A stretch of DNA of 64,000 nt from Campylobacteraceae bacterium (GCA_013373175.1 JABXII010000012.1:1-64000), one strand, 5' to 3'. Shown: positions 8,778 through 18,671, counted from the stretch's first letter. Notes: generated by a model not told the origin, from the letters alone. Numbers and translations are program-made.

Positions 8778-10580
8778 ATGTGTGGAATAGTTGGATATAT
8801 AGGAAAGCAAAATACTACTGAGATTTTATTAGATGGTTTAAAAGAGCTTGAGTACAGAGGATATGATTCTGCTGGGATAGCACTTTTAAATGAAAATAAA
8901 ATAGATGTATTTAAAGCTTTAGGTAAATTATCAAACTTAGAAGAGAAAATCTCAAAAGCTAATCTTGATACTTATTCAATAGGAATTGGTCATACAAGAT
9001 GGGCAACACACGGTAAACCTACAGAACTTAATGCTCACCCTCATTTAGGAGAGTTTTCATATGTAGTTCATAATGGAATTATAGAAAACTATAAAGAACT
9101 AAAAGATGAACTTATTGAAAAAGGTCACAAGTTTGTATCTCAAACAGACACTGAAGTTATAGTTCACCTTTTTGAAAATTACTACAATCTTTGCAATGAT
9201 GAAGATAAAGCTTTTAATCAAACAATTGAAAGATTAGAAGGTGCTTTTTCTATTCTTCTAATTACTAAAGCAAATATTGAAAAAATATTTTTCTTTAAGC
9301 ATGGCAGTCCATTAATTGTTGCAAAGGGAAATAAAGAAGGAGAAGTTTTATTTGCTTCTTCAGATGCTCCCTTAATTGGACTTAGCTCTGATGTTGTTTA
9401 TTTAGAAGATAAAGTTGGTGGAATTGCAACTTCAAAAGGAATAGAGTTCTTTAGTGATGACTACTCATGGAGTTCTTTACCTTCTTCAAAACAATTTGCA
9501 CAAAAAGATGGCTTTAGATTCTTTATGGAAAAAGAGATTTATGAGCAAAGTCATGTTGTAAGTGATTGTATGCTTGGAAGAATTCAAGATGAAGAGATTT
9601 TATTTGATGAACTTGATTCTTCTATTTTAAAAGATGTTGAAGAGATAAATATTTGTGCTTGTGGAACTTCATATCATGCAGGACTTACAGCTTCATATCT
9701 TTTTGAAAGACACTCAAAAATTAGATGCAATGTTGTTATTGCAAGTGAATTTAGATATAAAGAACCACTTTTAAATAAAAATGGTTTATTTATTGTTATT
9801 TCACAAAGTGGAGAAACAGCAGATACTTTAGAAGCTTTAAAAATGGCAAAAAATGCAGGACTTAAAACTTTAGTTGTATGTAATGTTGATAATTCATCTA
9901 TGACAAGACTTGCAGATAATACAATTTTAACAAGAGCAGGAATAGAAAAAGGTGTTGCTTCAACAAAAGCATTCTCTACTCAAACTGTAGTTTTATGGAT
10001 GCTTTCTTTGTATTTTGCTAAGCAAAATGGTAAAATCTCACAAGAAGCTTTACAAAAAGAGATTCATGCATTAAGAGAAGTTCCAAAGTCACTTATTGTA
10101 AGTGATAAGATGCATGAAAAAACAAGAAGATTATCAAAAAGATATCTTCATGGCCATGGTTTTTTCTTTATAGGACGAGATGTCTTTTTCCCATTAGCAC
10201 TTGAAGGTGCTTTAAAATTAAAAGAAATTTCATATTTACATGCAGAAGGATATCCAGCAGGTGAAATGAAACACGGTCCAATTGCATTAGCAGATCCTGA
10301 GTTATTCACGATTGCTTTAATGCCTGAAAATTTATTATATGACAAAATTAAATCTAATGTTGAAGAGTTAAGTGCAAGAGATTCTACTATATGTACAATT
10401 TCTTCACTTGAATTTGAACTTAGTGATGATTTTATAAAAACTCAAAAAACTGATCATTATATGTTAGAGTTTTTTGAAATGTTAGTTGTATTGCAACTTC
10501 TATCAATGGAGATTTCAATACGATTAGGAAATGATGTTGACATGCCAAGAAACTTGGCTAAGTCGGTAACTGTTGAATAA
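8778..10580 (+). CDS. glmS: Glutamine-fructose-6-phosphate aminotransferase (isomerizing)
   Basis: First enzyme of the hexosamine pathway: makes glucosamine-6-phosphate from fructose-6-phosphate and glutamine for peptidoglycan and lipopolysaccharide. The N-terminal glutamine amidotransferase domain starts with the nucleophile Cys2 (MCGIVGYIG) and includes GIGHTRWATHG and HNGIIENY. Two SIS sugar-isomerase domains follow (CGTSYHAGL, SQSGETADTLEALK, LEGALKLKEISYLHAEGY), and the C-terminus DMPRNLAKSVTVE is the family's usual end. Length 600 is standard. No glmS ribozyme is visible upstream. Confidence 0.97.
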   Translation: MCGIVGYIGKQNTTEILLDGLKELEYRGYDSAGIALLNENKIDVFKALGKLSNLEEKISKANLDTYSIGIGHTRWATHGKPTELNAHPHLGEFSYVVHNGIIENYKELKDELIEKGHKFVSQTDTEVIVHLFENYYNLCNDEDKAFNQTIERLEGAFSILLITKANIEKIFFFKHGSPLIVAKGNKEGEVLFASSDAPLIGLSSDVVYLEDKVGGIATSKGIEFFSDDYSWSSLPSSKQFAQKDGFRFFMEKEIYEQSHVVSDCMLGRIQDEEILFDELDSSILKDVEEINICACGTSYHAGLTASYLFERHSKIRCNVVIASEFRYKEPLLNKNGLFIVISQSGETADTLEALKMAKNAGLKTLVVCNVDNSSMTRLADNTILTRAGIEKGVASTKAFSTQTVVLWMLSLYFAKQNGKISQEALQKEIHALREVPKSLIVSDKMHEKTRRLSKRYLHGHGFFFIGRDVFFPLALEGALKLKEISYLHAEGYPAGEMKHGPIALADPELFTIALMPENLLYDKIKSNVEELSARDSTICTISSLEFELSDDFIKTQKTDHYMLEFFEMLVVLQLLSMEISIRLGNDVDMPRNLAKSVTVE

Positions 10581-10639
10581 ATATTAATTTTTTATTTTTT
10601 TAGTGTAGTTTAAAGATAAAAGATAAGTATGTATTTGAT

Positions 10640-10691
10640 GGAAAACAAAAATGGAAAACAAGATAGGAAAACAAAAATGGAAAACAAAACA
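10640..10691 (+). repeat. Four tandem 13-bp units across the metK start
   Basis: The units begin GGAAAACAA at 10640, 10653, 10666 and 10679. Units 1 and 3 are identical (13 of 13); units 2 and 4 differ in the last four or fewer positions. The array contains three ATG codons, at 10638, 10651 and 10677. The 13-bp period is not a multiple of three, so loss or gain of a unit would move the upstream ATGs in or out of frame with metK. Confidence 0.8.
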
Positions 10692-11885
10692 AGCTACTTA
10701 TTTACAAGTGAAGTTGTAAGCCCTGGACACCCAGACAAATGTGCAGATATAATTGCTGATACTATAGTTGATAAACTTATTATAGAAGATTCTAACTCTA
10801 GAGTTGCTTCTGAAGTTTTTGTAGCAGGTAAGCACGTTGTTATTGGTGGAGAGGTTAAATCAAATTGCCAACTTTCACAAGAAGAATACGAAACACTAGT
10901 TAAAGATGCTTTAGCAAAAATTGGATATGACGGAAAGTCTGCTTTTACAAAAGAGCAATGCCTTCATCCTGATGATGTTAAAGTACAAGTTTTACTAAAT
11001 CAACAATCTCCTGATATTTCTCAGGGTGTTGATCAAGAAACAGGTGATATTGGAGCAGGTGACCAAGGTATTATGTTTGGTTTTGCTTCAGATGAAACAG
11101 CAGATTTAATGCCTGCAGCAATTACTTATGCAAGAATGCTTTGTGATAAAGTATATAACTATGCATTAAAACATAATCAAAAACTAGGAGTTGATATTAA
11201 AACTCAAGTTACTGTTGATTATGGTACAAAAGAGAATTTTGAGAATTGTAAACCTCAAAAGATTCATACAATTGTTGTAAGTGCACCTTCTGTTGAAGGT
11301 ATGCCAATTGAAGAGGTAAGAGCGTTAATTCAAGGTTTAATTGATGATACAGGATTACCAACTGATATGTATGACAAGGATGATACAATCATTCATATTA
11401 ACCCAACGGGAAGATATGTGTCTCACTCTTCTTTACATGATTCAGGATTAACTGGTAGAAAACTTATTGTTGATTCTTTTGGTGGATATTCACCAATTGG
11501 TGGTGGAGCACAATCATCAAAAGATTATACAAAAGTTGATAGATCAGGACTTTATGCTGCAAGATGGATTGCAAAAAATATCGTTGCAGCTGGACTTGCT
11601 AAAAAAGCAATTGTTCAAATTTCTTATGCAATTGGAGTTGCAAGACCAACTTCTGTTGCAGTAGATACAATGGGTACTTATACTAAATTTGATGATGATA
11701 AATTATCTCAAATTGTAATGGATTCGTACTCTTTAACTCCAAGATGGATTACAGAGAAATTTGGTTTAGATAAACCAAGTGAAAAAACTTTCCTTTATGC
11801 TGATGTTGCATCAAGAGGACAAGTTGGTCAAAGTGATTATCCTTGGGAAAAACTTGACGAAGTTGAGAAATTAAAAAATATTTAA
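10677..11885 (+). CDS. metK: S-adenosylmethionine synthetase
   Basis: Forms S-adenosylmethionine from ATP and methionine. Signature segments are SEVVSPGHPDKCADIIAD (substrate binding), GAGDQGIMFGFA, HINPTGRYVS and the P-loop-like GGGAQSSKDYTKVDRSGLY. The start is placed at ATG 10677 (402 residues), giving MENKTSYLFTSE; AGGA lies 8 bases upstream. An in-frame ATG at 10629 would add 16 residues made from the 13-bp repeats, which look non-native. No SAM riboswitch was recognised. It precedes accD by 27 bp. Confidence 0.96.
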   Translation: MENKTSYLFTSEVVSPGHPDKCADIIADTIVDKLIIEDSNSRVASEVFVAGKHVVIGGEVKSNCQLSQEEYETLVKDALAKIGYDGKSAFTKEQCLHPDDVKVQVLLNQQSPDISQGVDQETGDIGAGDQGIMFGFASDETADLMPAAITYARMLCDKVYNYALKHNQKLGVDIKTQVTVDYGTKENFENCKPQKIHTIVVSAPSVEGMPIEEVRALIQGLIDDTGLPTDMYDKDDTIIHINPTGRYVSHSSLHDSGLTGRKLIVDSFGGYSPIGGGAQSSKDYTKVDRSGLYAARWIAKNIVAAGLAKKAIVQISYAIGVARPTSVAVDTMGTYTKFDDDKLSQIVMDSYSLTPRWITEKFGLDKPSEKTFLYADVASRGQVGQSDYPWEKLDEVEKLKNI

Positions 11886-11912
11886 AAAGATAAATTTTAA
11901 GAAGGATTTATA

Positions 11913-12779
11913 ATGGATTTAAAAAACTTATTTAGTAAAATTTCATTTGATAATAAAGAACAACAAGCAACCAAAAAAGATGCACCAACACACTGGATTA
12001 AATGTCCAGAGTGTTCATCTTTAATGTTCTTTAAAGAGGTTGAAAACCAAAACAATATATGCCCTAAATGTAATTTTCACATGAGAATTGGGGCAAAAAG
12101 AAGAATAGAGATTTTATCTGATAGTGACTCTTTTGTTGAATATGATGCTGATTTAAAGCCTATAGATCCTTTAAAATTTGTTGATAAAAAATCTTATAAA
12201 AAAAGAGTTGACGAAGCTGAGAAGAAGACTGGTAGAACATCTGCTGTTATAAGTGGTGAGTGTACAATCAATGCAATACCTGTACAAATAGTTGTATTTG
12301 ATTTTGCCTTTATGGGTGGTTCTTTAGGTTCTGTTGAAGGTGAAAAAATTGTTAGAGCTGTAGATAGAGCTATGGAAAAACATCAAGGTTTAATCATTGT
12401 TTCTGCTTCGGGTGGTGCAAGAATGCAAGAGTCAACTTTTGCTTTAATGCAAATGGCAAAAACATCTGCAGCGTTAAAGAAAATGGACCAAGCAAAACTT
12501 CCATATATTTCAATTTTAACTGACCCAACTATGGGTGGTGTTTCTGCTTCTTTTGCCTTTTTAGGTGATATTATTATGGCAGAACCTGGTGCTTTAATTG
12601 GATTTGCTGGGCAAAGAGTTATTAAACAAACAATTGGAGCTGATTTACCAGAAGGTTTCCAAAGAGCTGAATTCTTATTAGAAAAAGGTTCAATTGATAT
12701 GGTTGTTAATAGAAGTGATATGAAGAAAACTTTATCTGATCTTTTAACAATGTTCTACAAAGATAGCCAAGTTAGCTAA
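11913..12779 (+). CDS. accD: Acetyl-CoA carboxylase carboxyltransferase subunit beta
   Basis: Transfers carboxyl from biotin to acetyl-CoA, the committed step of fatty acid synthesis, in complex with AccA. The N-terminal zinc ribbon is visible as CPEC (about residue 31) and CPKC (about residue 50). The crotonase-fold core carries SASGGARMQESTFALMQM and TDPTMGGVSASFAFLGD. At 288 residues it is full-length. A hairpin terminator follows immediately and reaches almost to the rlmH start. Confidence 0.96.
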   Translation: MDLKNLFSKISFDNKEQQATKKDAPTHWIKCPECSSLMFFKEVENQNNICPKCNFHMRIGAKRRIEILSDSDSFVEYDADLKPIDPLKFVDKKSYKKRVDEAEKKTGRTSAVISGECTINAIPVQIVVFDFAFMGGSLGSVEGEKIVRAVDRAMEKHQGLIIVSASGGARMQESTFALMQMAKTSAALKKMDQAKLPYISILTDPTMGGVSASFAFLGDIIMAEPGALIGFAGQRVIKQTIGADLPEGFQRAEFLLEKGSIDMVVNRSDMKKTLSDLLTMFYKDSQVS

Positions 12780-12785
12780 TTTTTT

Positions 12786-12812
12786 AATAGAATCCCCTTT
12801 GGGATTTCTATT
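12786..12812 (+). terminator. accD terminator hairpin abutting rlmH
   Basis: AATAGAATCCC (12786-12796) pairs with GGGATTTCTATT (12801-12812) with one bulged T, followed by TTAT. The rlmH ATG is only 8 bases past the stem, so the hairpin lies where its ribosome-binding site should be. Confidence 0.6.
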
Positions 12813-12819
12813 TTATCTC

Positions 12820-13275
12820 ATGAAAATAAATATCTACGCAATAGTAAAGCCAAGTAATGATGATTTTGATAAATTAAATAAAGAGTTTATTAAAATGTGC
12901 TCAAAATATGCAAAAGTTGAAGTACATCATATCTTTGATAAAAATATTGCAAAAGCTCAAAATATATCTCAAAATGAAGCACAAAAATCTTATACACAAG
13001 CTTTCGAAAAATATTTAAATGGATACTGCATAGCACTTGATGTTCTTGGAAAAAAAGTAGATAGTTTTAAGTTTTCAAAAATGATTTCAAATGATAGTGA
13101 AGTAAACTTTTTTATAGGTGGAGCATATGGTTTTGAAAGAGAGTTTTTAAATAAATGTCAAAGTGTAATTAGCCTTAGTGATTTAACTATGGCACATAAA
13201 ATTGTTACTGTAGTTTTACTAGAACAAATCTTCCGAGGCCTAGCTATAAAGAATAACCATCCATATCATAAATAA
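12820..13275 (+). CDS. rlmH: 23S rRNA pseudouridine-1915 N3-methyltransferase
   Basis: SPOUT-class methyltransferase that methylates pseudouridine 1915 in helix 69 of 23S rRNA. The C-terminal part contains the knot segment FFIGGAYGFERE, then SLSDLTMAHKIVTVVLLEQIFRGL and the HPYHK end typical of RlmH. ATG 12820 gives 151 residues, matching the family (~155); a TTG at 12799 lies inside the preceding hairpin and is unlikely. No clear Shine-Dalgarno is seen. The gene keeps the accD-rlmH-dksA order known from Campylobacter. Confidence 0.93.
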   Translation: MKINIYAIVKPSNDDFDKLNKEFIKMCSKYAKVEVHHIFDKNIAKAQNISQNEAQKSYTQAFEKYLNGYCIALDVLGKKVDSFKFSKMISNDSEVNFFIGGAYGFEREFLNKCQSVISLSDLTMAHKIVTVVLLEQIFRGLAIKNNHPYHK

Positions 13276-13324
13276 TTTATATTGTTTTCAGTATAATTGC
13301 AAAATTTTTTAAATAAGGTATAAT

Positions 13325-13678
13325 ATGGCTAATACAAAACAGATTGAAGAGTTGAAAAATATTCTTGAAGAAAGAAGAGATTTAATTACTCAAAATATTC
13401 AAGGTAGTAGAGATAGTATCGATTCTTTAAAAAACTCTGAGTGTAATGATGAATATGATTATGCAGAGGTTTCAAGTGATAGCTTCAAAGAAGGAATTAT
13501 TGCTAACCAACAAATTAAAGAGTTAAAAGAAATTGAAGACGCATTAAAGAGAATTGAAAAAGGTACTTATGGTACTTGTGAAATGTGCGATGAGTCAATT
13601 GCTATTGGAAGACTTAGAGCTAAGCCTTTTGCAAAGTATTGTACACCTTGTAGAGAGATTCACGAAAAAGAACAATAA
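13325..13678 (+). CDS. dksA: DksA/TraR-family C4 zinc-finger protein
   Basis: RNA-polymerase secondary-channel regulator of the DksA family that normally works with ppGpp in the stringent response. The 117-residue protein has an N-terminal coiled-coil pair (NILEERRDLITQNIQGS, then IKELKEIEDALKRIEKGTYG) and a C-terminal zinc finger CEMC...YCTPC with four cysteines. The coiled-coil tip has NDEYDYAEVSSD, i.e. an acidic tip comparable to DksA. It is shorter than E. coli DksA (151). It lies 14 bp before a membrane-protein gene. Confidence 0.9.
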   Translation: MANTKQIEELKNILEERRDLITQNIQGSRDSIDSLKNSECNDEYDYAEVSSDSFKEGIIANQQIKELKEIEDALKRIEKGTYGTCEMCDESIAIGRLRAKPFAKYCTPCREIHEKEQ

Positions 13679-13692
13679 AAAAAGGATTTTAT

Positions 13693-14709
13693 GTGGGACT
13701 TAAAAAATATATAGGGTTTTCCCTTTTATTAATAATTGCTGTATCACTTTATATTTATAGTGTAGAAAGTGGTAGTTATGAAATTAAAGTTTTAGATTAT
13801 ACTATGCAGTTACCAATTGTTTTATGGATAATATTGCCAGCTATAGTATTATTCTTTTTTTCAGTTCTGCATTTAATGTTTTATAGTTCATTAAACTTTT
13901 TTAAGACAAGAAGTTATATAAAAGATGAAGAATCAATTGTTGAAACTATAAAATCTTTATTACTTCAAAAAGAAGATAAAAGAAGATTTAGAACAAAAGG
14001 TTATAGAAACCTAGCTTCGATTTTAAAACAATTAGATTTATCTGTAAAAGATGGTACATTTACTTCTTCGAATGAAGAGTTAAATAATATTGTTTCTTCA
14101 ATAAAAGATATTGAAGCAGGGAAATATATCTCTGATAGAAATTTAAAACTTAATCCTGATTCACAATTAGCTAAAAAGAATTTAATAAATAAAGTAAACG
14201 AACAAATTGATTATGCTGTAGATGTATTAAAAAAACAAGAAAACTTCTCAGAAGATGTTGTAAGAGCAGCCTTCTATACAGTATTAGAAAATAAAAGTAT
14301 GACTACTGTTAAAAAAGTTTACTCTGATGTAAAATTAACAAAAGACATGTCTTTAAAACTATTTTTAAAAGATATAGATAATCCAGAGTTTGGATTATCA
14401 AAAGAAGAGATTCAAAGAATTACTAAAAGCTTAGATTATACAGAACAAGAGTTTTTAACTCTTGCAAAATTATATAAAGATGCATTAAGCCCAGATAAAC
14501 TATTAGACCTTTTTGAAACATTATCAAATGATAATGAAGCAGCCGTTGGTGCATATTTTTATATTCTATTAGAGCTTGAAATGATTGAAAGGCTAAAAGA
14601 TTTATTATCAGGATACAATGATAATGAACATAAAGCTATTAAAGCTGTACTAGATTTAAAAGATGCTGGGAAACACTACTCTTTAGAAGACATAGCTCAC
14701 ATAAACTAA
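13693..14709 (+). CDS. Conserved membrane protein of unknown function
   Basis: 338 residues with two N-terminal membrane helices (about residues 6-23 and 36-60, the second very hydrophobic: IVLWIILPAIVLFFFSVLHL) and a long cytoplasmic helical region rich in Lys, Glu and Leu. No enzymatic motif is recognised. The start is GTG 13693, with AGGA about 8 bases upstream; the overlapping ATG at 13691 is in the wrong frame. It sits between the dksA-like gene and dus, two bases from the latter. To my knowledge Campylobacter has an uncharacterised membrane protein at the same place. Confidence 0.75.
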   Translation: MGLKKYIGFSLLLIIAVSLYIYSVESGSYEIKVLDYTMQLPIVLWIILPAIVLFFFSVLHLMFYSSLNFFKTRSYIKDEESIVETIKSLLLQKEDKRRFRTKGYRNLASILKQLDLSVKDGTFTSSNEELNNIVSSIKDIEAGKYISDRNLKLNPDSQLAKKNLINKVNEQIDYAVDVLKKQENFSEDVVRAAFYTVLENKSMTTVKKVYSDVKLTKDMSLKLFLKDIDNPEFGLSKEEIQRITKSLDYTEQEFLTLAKLYKDALSPDKLLDLFETLSNDNEAAVGAYFYILLELEMIERLKDLLSGYNDNEHKAIKAVLDLKDAGKHYSLEDIAHIN

Positions 14710-14711
14710 TA

Positions 14712-15644
14712 ATGACAAAAAAAATTGATTTTAGCCAGCCACTTATTGTGCTGGCACCACTAGCAGGATATACAGACTTACCTTTTAGATCTGTTGTTAA
14801 AAAATTTGGTGCAGACGTAACTATTTCAGAAATGATTTCTTCAAATGCTCTTGTTTATAAATCTGAAAAAACAAGAAAGATGATTGAAAAATCTCCGCAA
14901 GAAGATCCTTATATTGTACAAATAGCAGGAAATAAACCAGAACTAGTAAGAGATGCCGTTGAAATCTTAAATGATATAGAAGGAATAGATGGTATTGATT
15001 TAAACTGTGGTTGTCCTGCACCAAAAGTTTTTAATCATGGTTCAGGTTCTAACCTTTTAGGGGATTTAAAAAAATTAGAAGAGATTTTAGGTACAGTAAA
15101 AAAATACTCTAAAAAACAATATACTAGTGCAAAAGTAAGACTAGGAGTAGATACAAAAATTCCAGTAGAAATTGGAAAAGCAGTAGAAGCTTGTGGTGTT
15201 GATTTTGTATCTGTACATGGTAGAACAAGAGCTGGTAAATATAAAGCTCCTGTTGATTATGATGCAATTAAAGCAATGAAAGAAGCAGTATCAATTCCAG
15301 TAATTGCAAATGGAGATATCAAAGACTACACGAAAGCTCAAGAGGTATTAAAGTATACTAATGCAGATGGTGTAATGATTGGACGTGGTGCAATTGGAAA
15401 ACCATGGATATTTTATCAATTAAAACATGGTATTGAAGATATTGACTCTGATAAAAAAAGAGAAATTATTTTAGAACATTTTGATGCAGTAATTGATTTT
15501 CATGGTATTCATGGTGCTATTATGTTTAGAAAACTATTACACTCTTACTCTAAAGGCTACCAAGGTGCAGCAGAGTTTAGAGATATAATTAATCGTATAA
15601 ATGATGAAAAAGTTATGCGAGATATGATAGAAAACTTTTTTTAA
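14712..15644 (+). CDS. dus: tRNA-dihydrouridine synthase
   Basis: Flavoenzyme reducing uridine to dihydrouridine in tRNA. APLAGYTDLPFR binds FMN near the N-terminus, the catalytic cysteine lies in NCGCPAPKV, and the C-terminal half of the TIM barrel shows VHGRTRAGKY, PVIANGDI and GVMIGRGAIGKPWIF. At 310 residues it is in the DusB size class. It follows the membrane-protein gene by 2 bp and precedes prmA by 46 bp. Confidence 0.94.
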   Translation: MTKKIDFSQPLIVLAPLAGYTDLPFRSVVKKFGADVTISEMISSNALVYKSEKTRKMIEKSPQEDPYIVQIAGNKPELVRDAVEILNDIEGIDGIDLNCGCPAPKVFNHGSGSNLLGDLKKLEEILGTVKKYSKKQYTSAKVRLGVDTKIPVEIGKAVEACGVDFVSVHGRTRAGKYKAPVDYDAIKAMKEAVSIPVIANGDIKDYTKAQEVLKYTNADGVMIGRGAIGKPWIFYQLKHGIEDIDSDKKREIILEHFDAVIDFHGIHGAIMFRKLLHSYSKGYQGAAEFRDIINRINDEKVMRDMIENFF

Positions 15645-15690
15645 AAACTATTTAGTTAGAATAGTTGTTATTTAAAATATAAGGAACAAA

Positions 15691-16506
15691 TTGACAGATT
15701 TTTATTATGAGTTAATAGTTGAACCAGAAAATGAATATGATGTTTTTCTTGATTTAGTTGCAACTTTAACTAATGAAGCAATAGAAGAAAATGATGGAAA
15801 AATTATTGCTAGAAGTGAAGAAGATTTAGAAGATATAAAAGCAGGAATTGAAAAATTCTCAGAAGCAATTAATATAAACTGTAAAATGACATTAACAAAA
15901 AAAGAGAACGAAGACTGGATAAAACAGTATCAAGAATCTGTGAAGTCAGTTGAAGTTGGTAAGTTTTTTATTAGACCTTCATGGGAAGAAAAAAGAGATG
16001 ATAAAATAGATATTATTATTGACCCAGCTTTATCTTTTGGTTCAGGTCATCATGAAACTACCTCTTCTTGCCTTGAAGCAATTAGTTCTTACGCAAAAGA
16101 AGATTATGAAGTAGTTGACGTTGGAACAGGAAGTGGCATTTTAGCAATAGCAGCTTCAAAGTTAGGTTGTAAAGTAGATATTTGTGATACAGATGAAGTT
16201 TGTATTAAAGATACAGCAGCTAATTTTGAACTAAATAATACTAAGTTTAATGATTCATGGGTAGGCTCTGCAAATAGTATAAAAGATAAGAAATATGATA
16301 TGGTTATAGCAAATATTGTTGCAGATGTATTAGTATTTATTCATAATGATTTAAAGAAATGCTTAAAAGAGGATGGTATACTAGTTATATCAGGTATTTT
16401 AGATAAACATAAAGATAAGGTACTTAAGAAATTTGAAAAATTAGAACAGTTAGAACTTATTCATAAAAATGAGTGGATAACTGTAATATTTAAAAACAGG
16501 AGTTAA
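15691..16506 (+). CDS. prmA: Ribosomal protein L11 methyltransferase
   Basis: Methylates ribosomal protein L11 at several amino groups using SAM. The N-terminal substrate-recognition domain is followed by DPALSFGSGHHETTSSCLEA, the SAM-binding VDVGTGSGILAIAASKLG and the catalytic-loop VIANIVADVL. The start is TTG 15691, supported by AAGGAAC upstream; 271 residues. It precedes ftsH by 5 bp, a pairing also known in Campylobacter and Helicobacter. Confidence 0.93.
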   Translation: MTDFYYELIVEPENEYDVFLDLVATLTNEAIEENDGKIIARSEEDLEDIKAGIEKFSEAININCKMTLTKKENEDWIKQYQESVKSVEVGKFFIRPSWEEKRDDKIDIIIDPALSFGSGHHETTSSCLEAISSYAKEDYEVVDVGTGSGILAIAASKLGCKVDICDTDEVCIKDTAANFELNNTKFNDSWVGSANSIKDKKYDMVIANIVADVLVFIHNDLKKCLKEDGILVISGILDKHKDKVLKKFEKLEQLELIHKNEWITVIFKNRS

Positions 16507-16511
16507 TTTAA

Positions 16512-18620
16512 ATGAAGAATCGACCAGATAAAAATGGCCAAGATAATAATAACAACAATAATAACAATAACTTTTTTAACAATAATCCATTATTAGTATT
16601 TGTTATTTTTTCAATAGTTACTATTTTTGTATTTAAAGCATTATTTCCAGAGGGTAACTCTCAAATGGAAAATGTTGCAAATAAAAATATAGCTTCTTAT
16701 GGACAGTCTAAAAAACAAACAATTGCATACTCGGAGCTTAAAAAGTTTATTACTGATGGAAGTATTCAATATGTTGGTATTGGAAATACTCAAATTAAAG
16801 CAGTAAGTAAACCAACTAATGGGCAAGTTACTACTTATACTGCAAGAAGAGTTGTACCAGATGATACATTAATTCCTACATTAGAGAAGCAAGGTATCTC
16901 TTATGGTGGTATCAATGAAGAAAATCTATTAGCAGATGTACTATTTGGATGGGTTTTACCAATCTTTATATTCTTTGCAATTTGGATGTTCCTAGCAAGA
17001 AGAATGTCTAAATCTATGGGTGGAGGTTCTGGAGGAATTCTAGGAATTGGAAGCTCTAAAAAGATGATTAATTCAGAAAAGCCAAAAGTTAAATTTGAAG
17101 ATATGGCTGGGAATAAAGAAGCAAAAGAAGAGGTGCAAGAAGTTGTTGATTTCTTATCTGACCCAGAAAGATATGTAAAACTTGGAGCGCAAATTCCAAA
17201 AGGTGTTTTATTAGTAGGACCTCCTGGAACTGGTAAAACTCTTTTAGCAAAAGCAGTTGCAGGTGAAGCAGACGTTGAATTCTTATCTGTTTCTGGATCT
17301 GCATTTATTGAAATGTTTGTTGGTGTTGGTGCATCAAGAGTTAGAGATCTTTTTGAACAAGCGAAGAAAACTGCACCTGCAATTATCTTTATTGATGAGA
17401 TTGATGCAATAGGTAAAAGTAGAGCATCTGGTGGACCAATGGGTGGAAATGATGAGAGAGAACAAACACTTAATCAGTTACTAGCTGAAATGGATGGTTT
17501 CTCAACTGAATCAGCTCCTGTTATTGTACTTGCTGCAACAAATAGACCAGAAGTTCTTGACCCAGCATTATTAAGACCAGGAAGATTTGATAGACAAGTA
17601 TTAGTTGATAAACCTGATTATGAAGGAAGAATTGAAATTCTTAAAGTTCATATTAAAGATGTAAAATTAGGTAAAAATGTTGACTTAAAAGAAGTTGCAA
17701 AAATGACAGCAGGTCTTGCAGGTGCAGATTTAGCAAATATCATTAATGAAGCAGCACTTTTAGCAGGTAGAGCTAAGAAAGAACAAGTTGACCCAAGTGA
17801 TTTTAAAGAAGCAGTTGAAAGACAAATTGCTGGTTTAGAGAAAAAATCAAGAAGAATTTCTCCAAAAGAGAGAAAGATTGTTGCTTATCACGAATCAGGG
17901 CATGCATTAATTGCAGAGATTACAAAAGGTGCTAAGAAAGTAAATAAAGTATCTATTGTACCAAGAGGTTTAGCAGCTTTAGGATATACACTAAATACTC
18001 CAGAAGAGAATAAATACTTAATGCAAAAACATGAGTTAATTGCAGAAGTAGATACATTACTTGGAGGACGTGCAGCAGAGGAAGTATTCATTGGTGAGAT
18101 TTCAACAGGTGCAGGAAATGACCTAGAAAGAGCAACTGATATTATTAAATCTATGGCATCTATTTATGGTATGAGTGATGTTGCAGGTTTAATGGTTCTT
18201 GAAAAGAGACAAAACCAATTCTTAGGTGGACAAACTCAAAAAGACTTCTCTGATGAGATGGCAAAAAATCTTGATGACCATGTAAAAACTCTTTTAAATG
18301 AAAGATATAAAGTAGTATTACAAGAGTTAAGAGATCATAAAGTTGCAATTGAGCAAATGACTGAAGAATTACTTGATATTGAAGTTATTTCTGGTGAAAG
18401 AGTAAGAGAAATCATTAAAGAGAATGGTGGTGAGGTTTTTGAAGATGAAGACTTACACACTGAAGCTTTAAGTGAAGAAGATAGCCAGACTTCTAAGAAT
18501 GAAGATTCAGAAGAAAAAAGAGAAACTGAAGAAGATAACACAAAAAAAGAAAATAATGAAACAGAAGAGGATAACTCTTCTGAAACTGAAAATAACACTA
18601 CTAAAGACGATACTAAATAA
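16512..18620 (+). CDS. ftsH: ATP-dependent zinc metalloprotease FtsH
   Basis: Membrane-anchored AAA+ protease that degrades misfolded membrane proteins and selected regulators. Order: a 28-residue N-terminal leader with a run of nine Asn, TM1 (about 28-45), periplasmic domain, TM2 (about 137-158), AAA+ module (Walker A GPPGTGKT, Walker [14 protein letters not shown] with RPGRFDRQV) and zinc protease (HESGH). The C-terminal ~60 residues are an unusual Glu/Thr/Asn/Lys tail with many acidic residues. At 702 residues it is longer than E. coli FtsH (644), largely because of these ends. A strong terminator follows. Confidence 0.96.
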   Translation: MKNRPDKNGQDNNNNNNNNNFFNNNPLLVFVIFSIVTIFVFKALFPEGNSQMENVANKNIASYGQSKKQTIAYSELKKFITDGSIQYVGIGNTQIKAVSKPTNGQVTTYTARRVVPDDTLIPTLEKQGISYGGINEENLLADVLFGWVLPIFIFFAIWMFLARRMSKSMGGGSGGILGIGSSKKMINSEKPKVKFEDMAGNKEAKEEVQEVVDFLSDPERYVKLGAQIPKGVLLVGPPGTGKTLLAKAVAGEADVEFLSVSGSAFIEMFVGVGASRVRDLFEQAKKTAPAIIFIDEIDAIGKSRASGGPMGGNDEREQTLNQLLAEMDGFSTESAPVIVLAATNRPEVLDPALLRPGRFDRQVLVDKPDYEGRIEILKVHIKDVKLGKNVDLKEVAKMTAGLAGADLANIINEAALLAGRAKKEQVDPSDFKEAVERQIAGLEKKSRRISPKERKIVAYHESGHALIAEITKGAKKVNKVSIVPRGLAALGYTLNTPEENKYLMQKHELIAEVDTLLGGRAAEEVFIGEISTGAGNDLERATDIIKSMASIYGMSDVAGLMVLEKRQNQFLGGQTQKDFSDEMAKNLDDHVKTLLNERYKVVLQELRDHKVAIEQMTEELLDIEVISGERVREIIKENGGEVFEDEDLHTEALSEEDSQTSKNEDSEEKRETEEDNTKKENNETEEDNSSETENNTTKDDTK

Positions 18621-18645
18621 AATCCCCCTAAAATACATGCTAAAT

Positions 18646-18671
18646 AAAAAGTAAGGTTTTCCTTACTTTTT
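18646..18671 (+). terminator. Intrinsic terminator after ftsH
   Basis: AAAAAGTAAGG (18646-18656), TTTT loop, CCTTACTTTTT (18661-18671): perfect 11-bp stem with U-run on either strand. It separates the prmA-ftsH unit from the signalling cassette that starts at 18761. Confidence 0.9.

Noticed and set aside
10629..10676. Longer metK with 16 extra N-terminal residues
   Set aside because: The extra residues come from the 13-bp repeats, are not like MetK, and ATG 10677 has a better placed AGGA.
12799..12819. TTG start for rlmH
   Set aside because: It lies inside the accD terminator hairpin; ATG 12820 gives the normal family start and length.
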